In this document: positions 42,708-51,262 of the stretch, piece after piece
How the letters are laid out: the number at the start of each line of letters is the position of its first letter
Position numbering within the stretch: position 1 is the first letter of the stretch
Source of the DNA: Microbacterium maritypicum
GTDB lineage: Bacteria; Actinomycetota; Actinomycetes; Actinomycetales; Microbacteriaceae
Length of the DNA: 64,000 nt
Assembly (NCBI RefSeq): GCF_008868125.1
Contig: NZ_WAAQ01000003.1
Location: 1 to 64,000 of the forward strand
Direction: 5' to 3'
Translations under genes and position numbers: made by a program
Notes under the pieces: generated by a model
Told to the model about the DNA's origin: nothing
What the model saw: the letters and a program-made list of their open reading frames with translations, nothing else
Databases searched by the model: none

Positions 42708-43538
42708 GTGCCGGAACCGGTGAAGCAGTGGTGGGCGCGACGGCAGTTCTCCCGCGGTCGCGCTGTTCCGTATGACGTGGGCACCTATCGCGCCGGGTGG
42801 GCGGCGTATCCGGAACTGGTGCGGCAGTACCACCCCGAGCTGAACCACGGCATCGTCCTGTCGCAGATCCCGCTGGCAGCCGACGTGCTCCTGTGCTGGG
42901 AGTGCGCGGTCGGGCACCGGTTCGCCGCGACGCCGACCGAGCAGCGCGAGCGTCCTGGACAAGTGCGGCGCCGCTCCGCGTGGTGCCCCGAGTGCTCTGC
43001 CCTCGCCCGTCCGCAGCCGGTCGTGCTCGGCGAAGCACGCGCCCGCCCCCGCGCACCCCGTCGCCCCGCGCCCGCGCTCTGCACGAAGACCCCTGACCTG
43101 CGCGCGGGCACCGCGTTCGTGAGCGAGTGCGCCCCGCGGCCCGCTTCGGCAGCAGAGGGCCGCCTGCGAACGGAGCTCGGCGCGGTGATCGACTTCGACC
43201 CGACCATGAACGCCGTGAAGGTCTCGCGCCCGTTCTTCCGCCACACCGAGGTCTGGCCCGACATCGTGTTCCCGGAGCTCCGGATCGCGCTCGAATACGA
43301 CACCGTCGGCCGTCACGGTCTGGAGCACGTGGGCAAACGCCAAAACGCCGACCTGCGCAAAGACCGTGCGCTCCGTGCCGCGGGCTGGGAGGTGATCCGC
43401 ATCCGCACAGGGAAGCTCGAACCCCTCGGTCCGCACGATCTCGCGCTGTCTTCGGTGAGTGGGAAGAGCATCGCCCGCATCCTCGACGAGCTGCGGGTCA
43501 TTCGTGGCGCGCTGCTTGTGGATGCCTATCTGCGGTAG
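42708..43538 (+). CDS. Zinc-ribbon protein with Vsr/DUF559-like nuclease domain
   Basis: The 276-aa protein begins with a region like treble-clef zinc ribbons found with predicted nucleases: Leu-rich CWECAVGHRFAATP and AWCPECSALAR. After a basic, Pro-rich linker, residues ~145-245 show FRHTEVWPDIVFPELRIALEYD and KDRALRAAGWEVIRIRTG, the pattern of the Vsr/DUF559 PD-(D/E)xK fold (Asp in PDIV, Glu in ALEYD). It is probably a DNA nuclease or repair protein. The GTG at 42708 has ACCGG only. It stands head-to-head with dinB, 103 bp apart. Confidence 0.7.
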   Translation: MPEPVKQWWARRQFSRGRAVPYDVGTYRAGWAAYPELVRQYHPELNHGIVLSQIPLAADVLLCWECAVGHRFAATPTEQRERPGQVRRRSAWCPECSALARPQPVVLGEARARPRAPRRPAPALCTKTPDLRAGTAFVSECAPRPASAAEGRLRTELGAVIDFDPTMNAVKVSRPFFRHTEVWPDIVFPELRIALEYDTVGRHGLEHVGKRQNADLRKDRALRAAGWEVIRIRTGKLEPLGPHDLALSSVSGKSIARILDELRVIRGALLVDAYLR

Positions 43539-43612
43539 CTCGCGCTGGCTCGCGCCTTATCGGTCGTCCACACGACTTCCGATGGCCCAGTCCCAACCAA
43601 GTCGCTTCACTA

Positions 43613-43639
43613 CTTTCGTTTCTTTCGTTTCTTTCGTTT
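43613..43639 (+). repeat. Three tandem 9-bp CTTTCGTTT repeats before the toxin-antitoxin operon
   Basis: CTTTCGTTT occurs at 43613, 43622 and 43631 with no gaps, followed by a T/A-rich TGGCGATACTCTGTAAAT stretch that could hold the promoter. Antitoxins commonly bind repeats at their own promoter, so this is a possible autoregulatory site. Confidence 0.65.
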
Positions 43640-43694
43640 TGGCGATACTCTGTAAATGTCAGGTTCATAACAAGAGGCGGCAGAGGAGACGATC

Positions 43695-44204
43695 ATGAGT
43701 GCAGTACGTGCCCAGGACACGACTGTTTCTCCCGCACCCGAGCAGGCTGATCAGATCGCCACACTGCTCAGCTTCATGGAAGCACACGAGGCGCACCGCG
43801 GCGGAGCGCCGGAGCCGAGCTTCTTCCTCAGCGGCGCGGGCGAACACGACCGTGTCGAGCTCAGCGAACAGCTCTACACCGTCCTCAGGCAAACAGCGGC
43901 TGCATTGAGTCAGGGACAATCCGTCAGCATCTCCGCTCGCGATCAAGAGCTCACGACACAGCAAGCTGGCGAGATTCTCGGCATCAGCCGTCCTACTGTC
44001 GTGCAACTGATCGAGTCGGGTGAACTTCCGGCACACGTCCCGGGAACGGTAAGACGAAAGCTCTACCTCTCGGACGTCCTGTCTTACCGGGATGAGATCC
44101 AGTCCCGTCGCAACGCCTTCATCACGGAGAGCTCCGCACGGTATGGCGACGCGGATGTCGACGACATCTCGGAACTGCTCGCCGAAGCCCGCAAAGTTCG
44201 CTGA
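43695..44204 (+). CDS. Antitoxin with excisionase-type HTH, 169 aa
   Basis: The middle of the protein (ELTTQQAGEILGISRPTVVQLIESGELPAHVPGTVRRKLYLSDVL by character) is a MerR/excisionase-type DNA-binding domain. The N-terminal ~80 residues are acidic and of unknown fold. The acidic C-terminal tail (RYGDADVDDISELLAEA) probably binds the toxin. The gene is 39 bp before a PIN toxin on the same strand, a described antitoxin arrangement. Its ATG at 43695 has AGAGGAG upstream. Confidence 0.8.
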   Translation: MSAVRAQDTTVSPAPEQADQIATLLSFMEAHEAHRGGAPEPSFFLSGAGEHDRVELSEQLYTVLRQTAAALSQGQSVSISARDQELTTQQAGEILGISRPTVVQLIESGELPAHVPGTVRRKLYLSDVLSYRDEIQSRRNAFITESSARYGDADVDDISELLAEARKVR

Positions 44205-44243
44205 CGCCGAATATGGTCCCGGTGGCTGTGCGACACTCATCAG

Positions 44244-44816
44244 GTGTATAAGGCCGTCCTCGATACCTGCGCCCTCGTGCCAGGCCTCCAGCGCGACTTC
44301 CTGCTCCAACTCGCCGCAGAGAGAGCCTACGCACCCCTATGGGGCACCGGGATTCTGTTCGAGCTCGACTACGTTCTCGCGCGGATCGATAGCCGGCGAG
44401 GCATCAATCCGAAGGACAGCGATCACGCCCGCACGCACCTGTTCGAGACGATGCAGAAGGCCTTCCCGGGCGCGACCATCGATGCGCCAAAGGACAGAGA
44501 GTACGACTACCAGCTCGATGATCGCGACGACGGGCATGTCGCACACGCCGCGATCATGGGCAAGGCGGACGCCATCGTGACGAACGACGAGGGAGCCGGA
44601 TTCCGAACTTCTCGAACCCTCAGCGACGCTAGCATCGAGACACTAAACCCGGCAGAGTTCGCGACGAATACGGTCGCGGCGCACCCACAAGCGGGAGCTC
44701 GAGCTCTCCAGCAGCTGTCGATGCGACGCGCCACAACAACTAGGGCGGTCCTCGACGAGCTTCACGACCGCTACGCCATGACCGGAGCCCATGCGGTCTT
44801 GTTCCCTCTCCTCTGA
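44244..44816 (+). CDS. PIN domain toxin, 190 aa
   Basis: PIN ribonuclease: YKAVLDTCALVPG at the start (Asp7 region), a Glu in FELDYVL, DDGHVAHAA and IVTNDEGAG, which give the acidic metal-binding cluster. These toxins cleave RNA. The C-terminal ~55 residues (RALQQLSMRRATTTRAVLDELHDRYA) form an extra helical region. It starts with GTG at 44244 and has no strong ribosome binding site, as expected for a toxin translated less than its antitoxin. Confidence 0.83.
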   Translation: MYKAVLDTCALVPGLQRDFLLQLAAERAYAPLWGTGILFELDYVLARIDSRRGINPKDSDHARTHLFETMQKAFPGATIDAPKDREYDYQLDDRDDGHVAHAAIMGKADAIVTNDEGAGFRTSRTLSDASIETLNPAEFATNTVAAHPQAGARALQQLSMRRATTTRAVLDELHDRYAMTGAHAVLFPLL

Positions 44817-44926
44817 GCGAGACTCCCGAGGTCACATCCAACGTCACCTCGACCCGTCGCGCAAATTGCGCAGGACCGGGGCCACGGAGCCTCCGCATCA
44901 CCTCAGCTTGTCGCAGCATCCGTGCA

Positions 44927-45763
44927 TCAGCGCTGGAAGCGCTCGCGCAAACCCGGGTCGATGGCGATGTCGCCGAACGATGCCGTCCACGCGCCGTCGA
45001 CGGCGATCGACTGCCCCGACAGATACGGGGCCTCGTCCGACAGCAGGAACGCCGTGAGCGCTGCCACCTCTTCGGCTCGGGCGATGCGGCCCATCGGCGG
45101 TCCCTCTGCGAGCGCCCGCTCTTCAGCCTCGGGGTCGGCCGCGCGGGCGATCTGCGCCTCCAGGTGCGGGGTGCGCACCCCGCCGGGAGCGACGGTGTTG
45201 GCGCGGATGCCGAGGGCGCCGTACGACACGGCCACGCTGCGGGTGAGGGCGTCGATGCCGCCCTTGGTGAACTCGTAGGCGGCATGGTCGGTGAAGCTGG
45301 AGCGTCCGTGGATCGAGCCGATGTTCACGATTGCGCCCGGCACGCCCTGGTCGACGAAGGCGGAGACGGCGGTCGAGCAGCCCCAGATGTACCCGAAGCC
45401 GTTGATGTCGAGCACCTCGCGCACGGTGTCTTCGTCGAGCTCGTGCAGCGGGGTGCGCTTGGTGATCCCGGCGTTGTTGACCCAACCGGCGAGCGGCGCC
45501 CTGACACGAGCGGCAGCGGCGGCACGCTCGTGCGTCGCGCGATCGGCGGCATCTCCGAGCACGACCTCGGCCACGATGCCATCTTCGAGCGTGCCGGAGC
45601 CCGGGGAACGCTCGAGCCCGACCACGATCCAGCCGTCGGCGGTGAGACGTTCCGCGATCGCACGGCCGATGCCCTTGCCGCTGCCGGTCACGACGACGCT
45701 GCGGTTCACAGAGCTGCGGTTCACAGAGCTGCGGTTCACAGAGCTGCGCGGGGAGTCTGGCAT
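44927..45763 (-). CDS. SDR family oxidoreductase with SSVNR repeats at its N-terminus, 278 aa
   Basis: SDR motifs: VVVTGSGKGIGRA, NNAGIT, NIGSIHG (Ser) and YEFTKGG (Tyr and Lys). The C-terminus is AVDGAWTASFGD. The N-terminus has SSVNR three times just before the first strand, encoded by three exact 15-bp DNA units. ATG 45763 follows the dehydratase stop by one base, so it is the last gene of the SDR-dehydratase-SDR operon. It probably oxidises a sugar acid intermediate. Confidence 0.85.
   Translation of the reverse strand: MPDSPRSSVNRSSVNRSSVNRSVVVTGSGKGIGRAIAERLTADGWIVVGLERSPGSGTLEDGIVAEVVLGDAADRATHERAAAAARVRAPLAGWVNNAGITKRTPLHELDEDTVREVLDINGFGYIWGCSTAVSAFVDQGVPGAIVNIGSIHGRSSFTDHAAYEFTKGGIDALTRSVAVSYGALGIRANTVAPGGVRTPHLEAQIARAADPEAEERALAEGPPMGRIARAEEVAALTAFLLSDEAPYLSGQSIAVDGAWTASFGDIAIDPGLRERFQR
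45701..45745 (-). repeat. Three exact 15-bp tandem repeats within the SDR gene
   Basis: GCGGTTCACAGAGCT (plus strand) occurs at 45701-45715, 45716-45730 and 45731-45745. Being a multiple of three, it adds the five residues SSVNR per copy without a frameshift. Copy number may vary between strains. Confidence 0.9.
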
Positions 45764-45764
45764 C

Positions 45765-46841
45765 TCAGTCCCTCTCGAATGGGAAGACGGTGGGATCGAG
45801 CGCGAAGCCGAGGCCCGCGGCATCCGTCGGCCGCACCCGGCCCTCGAACGATGGACCGCCGAGGATGAACGACGGCGCAGGATCGTACGGATTGACGCCG
45901 CGGGCGAAGGTCTCGACGCCGATGCCCAGGTGCGCGGTGACCTCAGGATAGACGTGCCCCGACACCGGCACACCGCGCTCGGCCGCCCACGCGATCATCT
46001 CGCGGGCCGGTGTCACGCCGCCGATCGCGACCACATCGATCCGCAGCACGTCGACACCGCCCACCTCGACGAGCGCCTTCAGCACGGCCGGATCGGTGAC
46101 CTCATCTCCGACCGAGACCGGGAGCCCTGACTCCCGGCGGATGCGCGCGACGCCCTCGGCGTCTTCGGGAAGCAGCGGGTCTTCGAGCCACGCGAGCCGA
46201 GGGTCGCCCCACTGCGCGATCTCGGTCAACGCCGTGTCGGCATCGGGCCAGCCGAAGCCCACGTCGACGACCAGGCCGGTCGTATCGGGCAGCTCGGCGT
46301 TCAGCATCGCGAGCAGATCGCGCATATATGCCGGATCCGGAATGCGGGAGATCTTCACGTTGGTCCAGCCGTCCGCCTGCGCGAGAACCTCGTCTCCCAC
46401 CTCGCGGGGAGTCCGGTCCGTAGAGGGATACGCGGCGACCAGCATCGATTCGCGAGGCCCGTCGCCCGTGCCGAGCAGCGTCCACAGCGGCAGGCCCGCA
46501 CGCCGCGCGGCGATGTCCCACAGCGCGATGTCGACCAGGCCGATCGCCCGCCGCACCAGGCCCACACGTCCGACGATGGCGCTGCCGCGCAGCATCCGCT
46601 CCCAGGTCGCGGCGGGGTCGTCGGCATCCGCCCCCACCGCGTGCACCGCAACGAGACGGTCGACGATCTCGGCCATCGGCGCTTCCCGCGAGAGGCAGTA
46701 GGCCACACCGGTCAGGCCGTCGTCAGCGGTCGCCCGCACCGCGCTGTACTCGCGGCGGGTCACGGTCATCGCCCCCAGGTGCAGGGGTGCGGGGAGCGGC
46801 AGCACGGCCGTGGCCGTGTCGATGCGAGCAATCGTCGTCAT
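45765..46841 (-). CDS. Mandelate racemase/muconate lactonizing enzyme family protein (sugar-acid dehydratase-like)
   Basis: The 358-aa enolase superfamily protein has metal ligands D193 (VDVGFGW), E220 (WLEDPLL) and E247 (VGDEVTD), and a His-Asp pair H296 (SGHVYPE) and D269 (RIDVVAIGG). In mandelate racemase the first catalytic lysines form KxK; here the sequence is VKIS (K163, S165), so the second lysine is replaced. A His-Asp-dependent dehydration of a sugar acid is thus likely. It overlaps the upstream SDR by ATGA and precedes the next SDR by one base. Confidence 0.88.
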   Translation of the reverse strand: MTTIARIDTATAVLPLPAPLHLGAMTVTRREYSAVRATADDGLTGVAYCLSREAPMAEIVDRLVAVHAVGADADDPAATWERMLRGSAIVGRVGLVRRAIGLVDIALWDIAARRAGLPLWTLLGTGDGPRESMLVAAYPSTDRTPREVGDEVLAQADGWTNVKISRIPDPAYMRDLLAMLNAELPDTTGLVVDVGFGWPDADTALTEIAQWGDPRLAWLEDPLLPEDAEGVARIRRESGLPVSVGDEVTDPAVLKALVEVGGVDVLRIDVVAIGGVTPAREMIAWAAERGVPVSGHVYPEVTAHLGIGVETFARGVNPYDPAPSFILGGPSFEGRVRPTDAAGLGFALDPTVFPFERD

Positions 46842-47599
46842 TCGGGCTTCTTCGCCAACGGCACGCCGTAATCGACCATGAACCCGCCGTCGACGTAGAG
46901 CGTCTGGCCGTTCATGTACCGCGACTGGTCGGAGACGAGGAAGCTGACCGCGGCGGCGATCTCGCTCGCTTCGGCCAGACGCTTCGCGGGGATGCGCGAC
47001 AGGATCGTGTCGAGGCTGAGCGTGCCCGCCTCGACACCCTGGCGGAAGACGCCCGTGTCGACGTACCCGGGTGCGACCGCGTTGACCCGCACCCCGCGCG
47101 AGGCCCACTCGGCACCCGCGGTCGAGGTCAGACCGATCACCGCGGCCTTCGTCGTGGCGTAGGGGGCACGTCCCGCAGAGCCGCGCGACGAGATGGAGGA
47201 GATGTTCACGATGCGGCCCTCGCCACGCTCCAGCATCCGCTTTCCTGCGGCCTGCAGCGCCGAGAACACCCCGTGCAGGTTGACGTCGACCACGGCCGAC
47301 CACTCGTCCCAGCTGAGGTCTTCGATGCCACGATGGCGCTGGATGCCGGCATTGTTGACGAGCACCTCGATCGGTCCGAGCTCCGCCTCGATCTCGCCGA
47401 ACACGCGGTCGACACCGGCATGGTCGGTCACATCGAGCTCGCGCCACAGGATGCCGGCCGGGTTGTCGGCGGCGGTGAGCCCGGGAACACGGTCGGCGGC
47501 GACCACGAGGTAGCCGTCGGTGGCGAGGCGCTGACCGATCTCCCAGCCGATCCCGGCGGATCCTCCGGTGACGATGGCGACAGGGCGCTGGGCGGTCAT
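46838..47599 (-). CDS. SDR family oxidoreductase, 253 aa
   Basis: Motifs: AIVTGGSAGIGWE, NNAGIQ, NISSISSRG (catalytic Ser) and YATTKAA (Tyr and Lys). The product ends DGGFMVDYG. It is the first gene of a three-gene operon (SDR, dehydratase, SDR), preceded by GAGGAG and by the GntR operator at 47625-47634. It probably oxidises a sugar or its keto-deoxy acid; the two SDRs of the operon may catalyse different steps. Confidence 0.88.
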   Translation of the reverse strand: MTAQRPVAIVTGGSAGIGWEIGQRLATDGYLVVAADRVPGLTAADNPAGILWRELDVTDHAGVDRVFGEIEAELGPIEVLVNNAGIQRHRGIEDLSWDEWSAVVDVNLHGVFSALQAAGKRMLERGEGRIVNISSISSRGSAGRAPYATTKAAVIGLTSTAGAEWASRGVRVNAVAPGYVDTGVFRQGVEAGTLSLDTILSRIPAKRLAEASEIAAAVSFLVSDQSRYMNGQTLYVDGGFMVDYGVPLAKKPE

Positions 47600-47624
47600 T
47601 GCTCTCCTCAGAGTGGTCGAGATT

Positions 47625-47634
47625 TGCTATAGCA
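47625..47634. promoter_or_regulatory. GntR operator 3 (SDR-dehydratase-SDR operon)
   Basis: TTGCTATAGCAA (47624-47635) is a perfect 12-bp palindrome with the same core as sites 1 and 2. It lies 25 bases before the SDR start at 47599, in the short gap after the ceramidase-like gene. Confidence 0.75.
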
Positions 47635-47652
47635 AGTGTATCGGGAGTGCCG

Positions 47653-49044
47653 TCAGCGGTCGAGCAGATCGGCCACGACAGCCACCGCATGCTCCTCGAG
47701 CAGGTCGAGCGCCCCGGGCGCGAGAGGCGTCTGCCAGGCCTGATACGCCCCGCGGTCATAGGCGTCGCGCGTCGGCAGATACACGAAACCTGGGCCGTTC
47801 GTGAGGTTCATCACCACGATCGGCGTCTCGGGGAATCGGCGGCGCAGCGTGGTCTGCAGCCGCGAGTAGGCCTCGCCCGGATGCCCCACGATCACCGCAT
47901 CCCCGAGCCGCCAGGCCCAGATCGGATGCTGCACGGTGGGACCTTCGATGTAGCCGTCGCGCAGGTTGCGAGCACGTCCCAGACGTTCCTCGCGGGAGCG
48001 CGGATCGATGTCCTTCCACTCCTCGGCGAGCTCGTCGAGCGTCGGGAGGTCACGCAGCGGCAGTTCCACACTCGTCAGCGAAGAGGCAGCCCCCTCCCCT
48101 CCAGCGGCTGCCCGCCCGGTCCAGATCGCGAGCGGAGCACCCGACTCCACGACACCGTCGAGCGTCAGCTCCTCCCCCGGGGCGGGCAGCGCATCGAGAG
48201 CGGCGAGCACCGCGTGTCCGAGCGAGCGTCCGTGCCGGTCGGCGACCGCGACGTCGCCCGTGTACTGCTCGCGCGGAGCCAGCTCGCCCGATGCGCCCTG
48301 CACGAACAGGCACGGAGCGCCAGCGGCGGACTCGACGATCTCGCGCATCGCCCCGACGTAGTCCGGCGACACCTCTCGGCTCTGCCAGGCGAGCGTGGTC
48401 GGATGGCAGGCGTAGTTCACGAGAGTGGCGCACACGATGCCGTCGACGCTGAGGCGCCCGATCGTCACGGTGTCGTCGGCCTCGCCCGCGGGGTTGTAGC
48501 CCACGAGGGGTCGACCGTCGACGTCGAGCTCGCGATCGGCCGCCAGGGTGCAGCGCCCGGTGGTCCACTCGATGAGTCCGGGGACCGCGCTCTCCAGCGC
48601 CTCGCGCCCGGCGGCGATCCCCGCAACGGCGAGCGCTTCAAGATATCCCGGGATCAGCTCGCCGCCCGGAAGATGCGCATCGGCGGCGCACAGCACCGCA
48701 CCGGCATGGGTGTGCGAGAGCGAGAGCATCAGCTGGTCGGGGTCGAGCCCCAGCCCGTCGAGGATCGCCCCGCGCACGCCCTGCTCATCGGCGACGCGAC
48801 GCCACCACGTGCCATCCACCGCGAGCAGCACGCGCGGGCGCTCGTCGGCGGAGACCACGGCGAGCGCGGTGAGCTCGAACGGACGGTGCGCCCCCTCGGA
48901 GCGCTCCCAGTCGGCGGGGCCCCAGTTCTTCGCCCGGATGCCGGTGGGCGGGGTGATGTCGCGCCGGGCGACGCCGATGCGCGCCCGGGTGCGGGGGATG
49001 CGGATGCGATCGCCGAGTTTCGTGGCAGATGCGGTGTCGTTCAC
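47653..49044 (-). CDS. Neutral/alkaline ceramidase N-terminal domain-like hydrolase, 463 aa
   Basis: The sequence matches the catalytic core of the ceramidase-like family: RIGVARRDITPPTGI, LSLSHTHAGAV (zinc His pair), VNYACHPTTLAW (zinc His) and FVQGASGEL. The protein is shorter than true ceramidases (~650-780 residues), lacks a signal peptide and the C-terminal Ig domain, and is therefore probably cytoplasmic. Such short forms are common in carbohydrate clusters and their substrate is not known. It is upstream of operator 3, so a separate promoter or read-through would drive it. Confidence 0.8.
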   Translation of the reverse strand: MNDTASATKLGDRIRIPRTRARIGVARRDITPPTGIRAKNWGPADWERSEGAHRPFELTALAVVSADERPRVLLAVDGTWWRRVADEQGVRGAILDGLGLDPDQLMLSLSHTHAGAVLCAADAHLPGGELIPGYLEALAVAGIAAGREALESAVPGLIEWTTGRCTLAADRELDVDGRPLVGYNPAGEADDTVTIGRLSVDGIVCATLVNYACHPTTLAWQSREVSPDYVGAMREIVESAAGAPCLFVQGASGELAPREQYTGDVAVADRHGRSLGHAVLAALDALPAPGEELTLDGVVESGAPLAIWTGRAAAGGEGAASSLTSVELPLRDLPTLDELAEEWKDIDPRSREERLGRARNLRDGYIEGPTVQHPIWAWRLGDAVIVGHPGEAYSRLQTTLRRRFPETPIVVMNLTNGPGFVYLPTRDAYDRGAYQAWQTPLAPGALDLLEEHAVAVVADLLDR

Positions 49045-49078
49045 GCGTGGTCCTCCCTGTTCTCCATGATGCCGCCGC

Positions 49079-51262
49079 TCAGGCGGTTTTCAGCACGTCG
49101 GCGATCAGGACACGCTCACCGTCTGCGGGGAGATCGGTCTCGACGCCGCGCTCGACCGTGTCGCTGTAGAGCAGCGTCGACGGCTCGGAGAAGCCCGCGG
49201 CCAACCGCAGCCGTCCTCCGACGAATTGTGCGCCGGTGACGCGCGCGTGGTTGATGCCCGCGCCGATGTCGACGTGCGCCGCGCCCTTCGGCACCGTGGA
49301 GGTCACACCGCTCAGCCGCCAGGTGATCACGCCCGCGCCGCCGGCCCGCGACAGCATGGCGCCCTCGCCGCGCTCCGTGCTCAGCTCGACACCCTCGAGC
49401 ACGATGGCCTGGTCGCGCACCGCGGTCGCCGTGAGCACGACGTCACGGACCGTGCCGCCCCGGATGGTCACCCTCGACCCGCCGAGCTCGGCGGGGGCGC
49501 CGGTCGCCGGACCGCTCAGCCGGCAGTCGACGAACTCGACCGCTCCGGATCCCCGAGCCTTCATCCCGTCGATTCCGGTGATCGTGCAGCGTGCGAAACT
49601 CACGGGGACCGTGACGGGGGTCTGGATGAGCACCTGGTCCTTGGGGAGCGCGAAGGTGCAGTCCTCGATGGTCGTCGGCCGCGACGACCTGGTCGATCGC
49701 TGGCCGATGGCCAGCAGCCCCGCGGTGCACCCTCGCAACTGGGCGCCGTCGGCGTTGATCGTCATGGTCGCCTGGGGGTCGAAGGTCGATCGCCCGATCA
49801 CCCGGACGTTCTCGAGCGTCAGGTCGCTGATCTTGGTGCCCGCGACGAACCACGAGCAGACGTGGTCGCGTATCGTGATGCGCTTGGCGGCGGTGCCCCA
49901 TTGCGCGCCGGAGTTGGCGATGTCCATCAGCCCCGAGCACCCGATGAAGGTGAGGTCGTGCTCGTACTGACCGTGCGTGGTGAACGGGTTCCCGCCCTGG
50001 TCGTCACCGTCGCCGTGGCAGTTCTCGACGATGCAGTACGCACTGGCGGTCAGATCGTTGAGATGCCGCGCGTTCGACGATGTGCAGTCGCTCACCCGTC
50101 CGTAGAGGCTGTAGATCTGCTGCGTGAGGTAGCCCGCGCCGCCGTAGAAGACCGTGGGCGGGTTCTCGACGGAGCAACGTTCTGTCGTGAAGTGCGTGTT
50201 CCACCGCCGCATGATGACCGGCCACCAGGTGCGACTGGCGTGCACGTCGGCGACATCGCAGTGGATCGCGTACTCGAAGGCGATCGGGTGCGATCCGGTG
50301 AGCTCGCGAGAGTCCGGGAAGGAGCCGTCCGTCGGTCCGTCGAAGGGACCGGCCCCGAGGAACCGCATGTTCGAGATGCGCACGCCCTCGACCGGATCCA
50401 TCCGACGCCAGATGAGCTTTCGCCCCGTGTCGAGCGGCCAGCCGTTCAGGTAGTCGATCCGGATGTGCGTTCCGTCGATCTGCTGCGTCACCCGGACGAA
50501 TCGCTGGATCTCGCGCTCATCGGCTCCGCCTCCGGCGACCGTGTCGCACTGTAGCGCCCACCAGGAGTCCACGGGGAACGCCGCCGCATCAGGCACAGTC
50601 ACCGCGTCCGTCAGCTCGGGCCAGGCCTCTGCCAGGCGGTGCTCGACCACCACGTCCCGCGACACCCCGGTGAAGAACATCACCGCACCGAAGGGGTTGT
50701 CGTGGGTGTTCGCCTCGATCCCGTCCGTCGTGATGACGTGGCCCCCGAAGTCGATCTCGATGTGGGAGCGGGTGAAGCGATGCCGTCGCTGGAACAGCAG
50801 GTCGGTGCTCGCCGCGATCCGCTTGACGCGGACGTCGTTCACCATCGCGGCGAGCGCGTCATCGGCCGCCGTCTCGGGCCCGGTGATGCCGAAGACCCGG
50901 AAGTCGACGGTGCCGTCGTGCTGCAGCAGCCATCTGCTGCCGCGCTTTCCGGCGATCACCGTGCCGCCGTTGGCCTCGATGTCCGCAGCCTCGACCCCCA
51001 CGTAAACGAGCAGTCCGGCGTCGCCGGGCGTCCGGTAGCCGGCGACGATCGCCACCTCGCCGTCGCGCGCACGGCGCCGGGACAGCTCGGAGACCGAGTC
51101 CGCCCTGGTGATGTCCTTCGCCCCCGCCGCGGTGGGAGCCGCCTGCGCGGGTGACGCAGCGGCCAGGGAGCCGGCCGCACCGAGCGCGACCGCACCGAAC
51201 CCCGCCACGAGGGCGCGTCGACTCGCCGAACGCACACGCGCATCCGCATCGCTGCGGGACAT
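49079..51262 (-). CDS. Secreted right-handed beta-helix protein 1 (Tat signal), 727 aa
   Basis: A Tat-type signal peptide (SRRALVAGFGAVALGAAG, cleavage near AQA|A) starts a long parallel beta-helix-like protein. Strongly conserved stretches shared with the protein at 54507 include THIRI-YLNGWPL, YLTQQIYSLYGRV, ARHLNDLTASAYC, ENCHGDGDDQGG and THGQYEHDLTF. No catalytic signature can be named; the fold and setting suggest a polysaccharide lyase or hydrolase acting outside the cell. The start overlaps the MFS transporter stop by one base (TGATG), so uptake and degradation are coupled under operator 4. Confidence 0.75.
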   Translation of the reverse strand: MSRSDADARVRSASRRALVAGFGAVALGAAGSLAAASPAQAAPTAAGAKDITRADSVSELSRRRARDGEVAIVAGYRTPGDAGLLVYVGVEAADIEANGGTVIAGKRGSRWLLQHDGTVDFRVFGITGPETAADDALAAMVNDVRVKRIAASTDLLFQRRHRFTRSHIEIDFGGHVITTDGIEANTHDNPFGAVMFFTGVSRDVVVEHRLAEAWPELTDAVTVPDAAAFPVDSWWALQCDTVAGGGADEREIQRFVRVTQQIDGTHIRIDYLNGWPLDTGRKLIWRRMDPVEGVRISNMRFLGAGPFDGPTDGSFPDSRELTGSHPIAFEYAIHCDVADVHASRTWWPVIMRRWNTHFTTERCSVENPPTVFYGGAGYLTQQIYSLYGRVSDCTSSNARHLNDLTASAYCIVENCHGDGDDQGGNPFTTHGQYEHDLTFIGCSGLMDIANSGAQWGTAAKRITIRDHVCSWFVAGTKISDLTLENVRVIGRSTFDPQATMTINADGAQLRGCTAGLLAIGQRSTRSSRPTTIEDCTFALPKDQVLIQTPVTVPVSFARCTITGIDGMKARGSGAVEFVDCRLSGPATGAPAELGGSRVTIRGGTVRDVVLTATAVRDQAIVLEGVELSTERGEGAMLSRAGGAGVITWRLSGVTSTVPKGAAHVDIGAGINHARVTGAQFVGGRLRLAAGFSEPSTLLYSDTVERGVETDLPADGERVLIADVLKTA

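Noticed and set aside
43613..43639. The CTTTCGTTT repeats as replication iterons or a CRISPR
   Set aside because: Only three 9-bp units with no spacers, no Rep or Cas gene nearby; the antitoxin promoter is the simpler explanation.
45765..47759. A 664-codon frame running through the SDR and dehydratase genes
   Set aside because: Its 5' half is an out-of-frame reading of the SDR at 46838-47599; the real dehydratase starts at ATG 46841.
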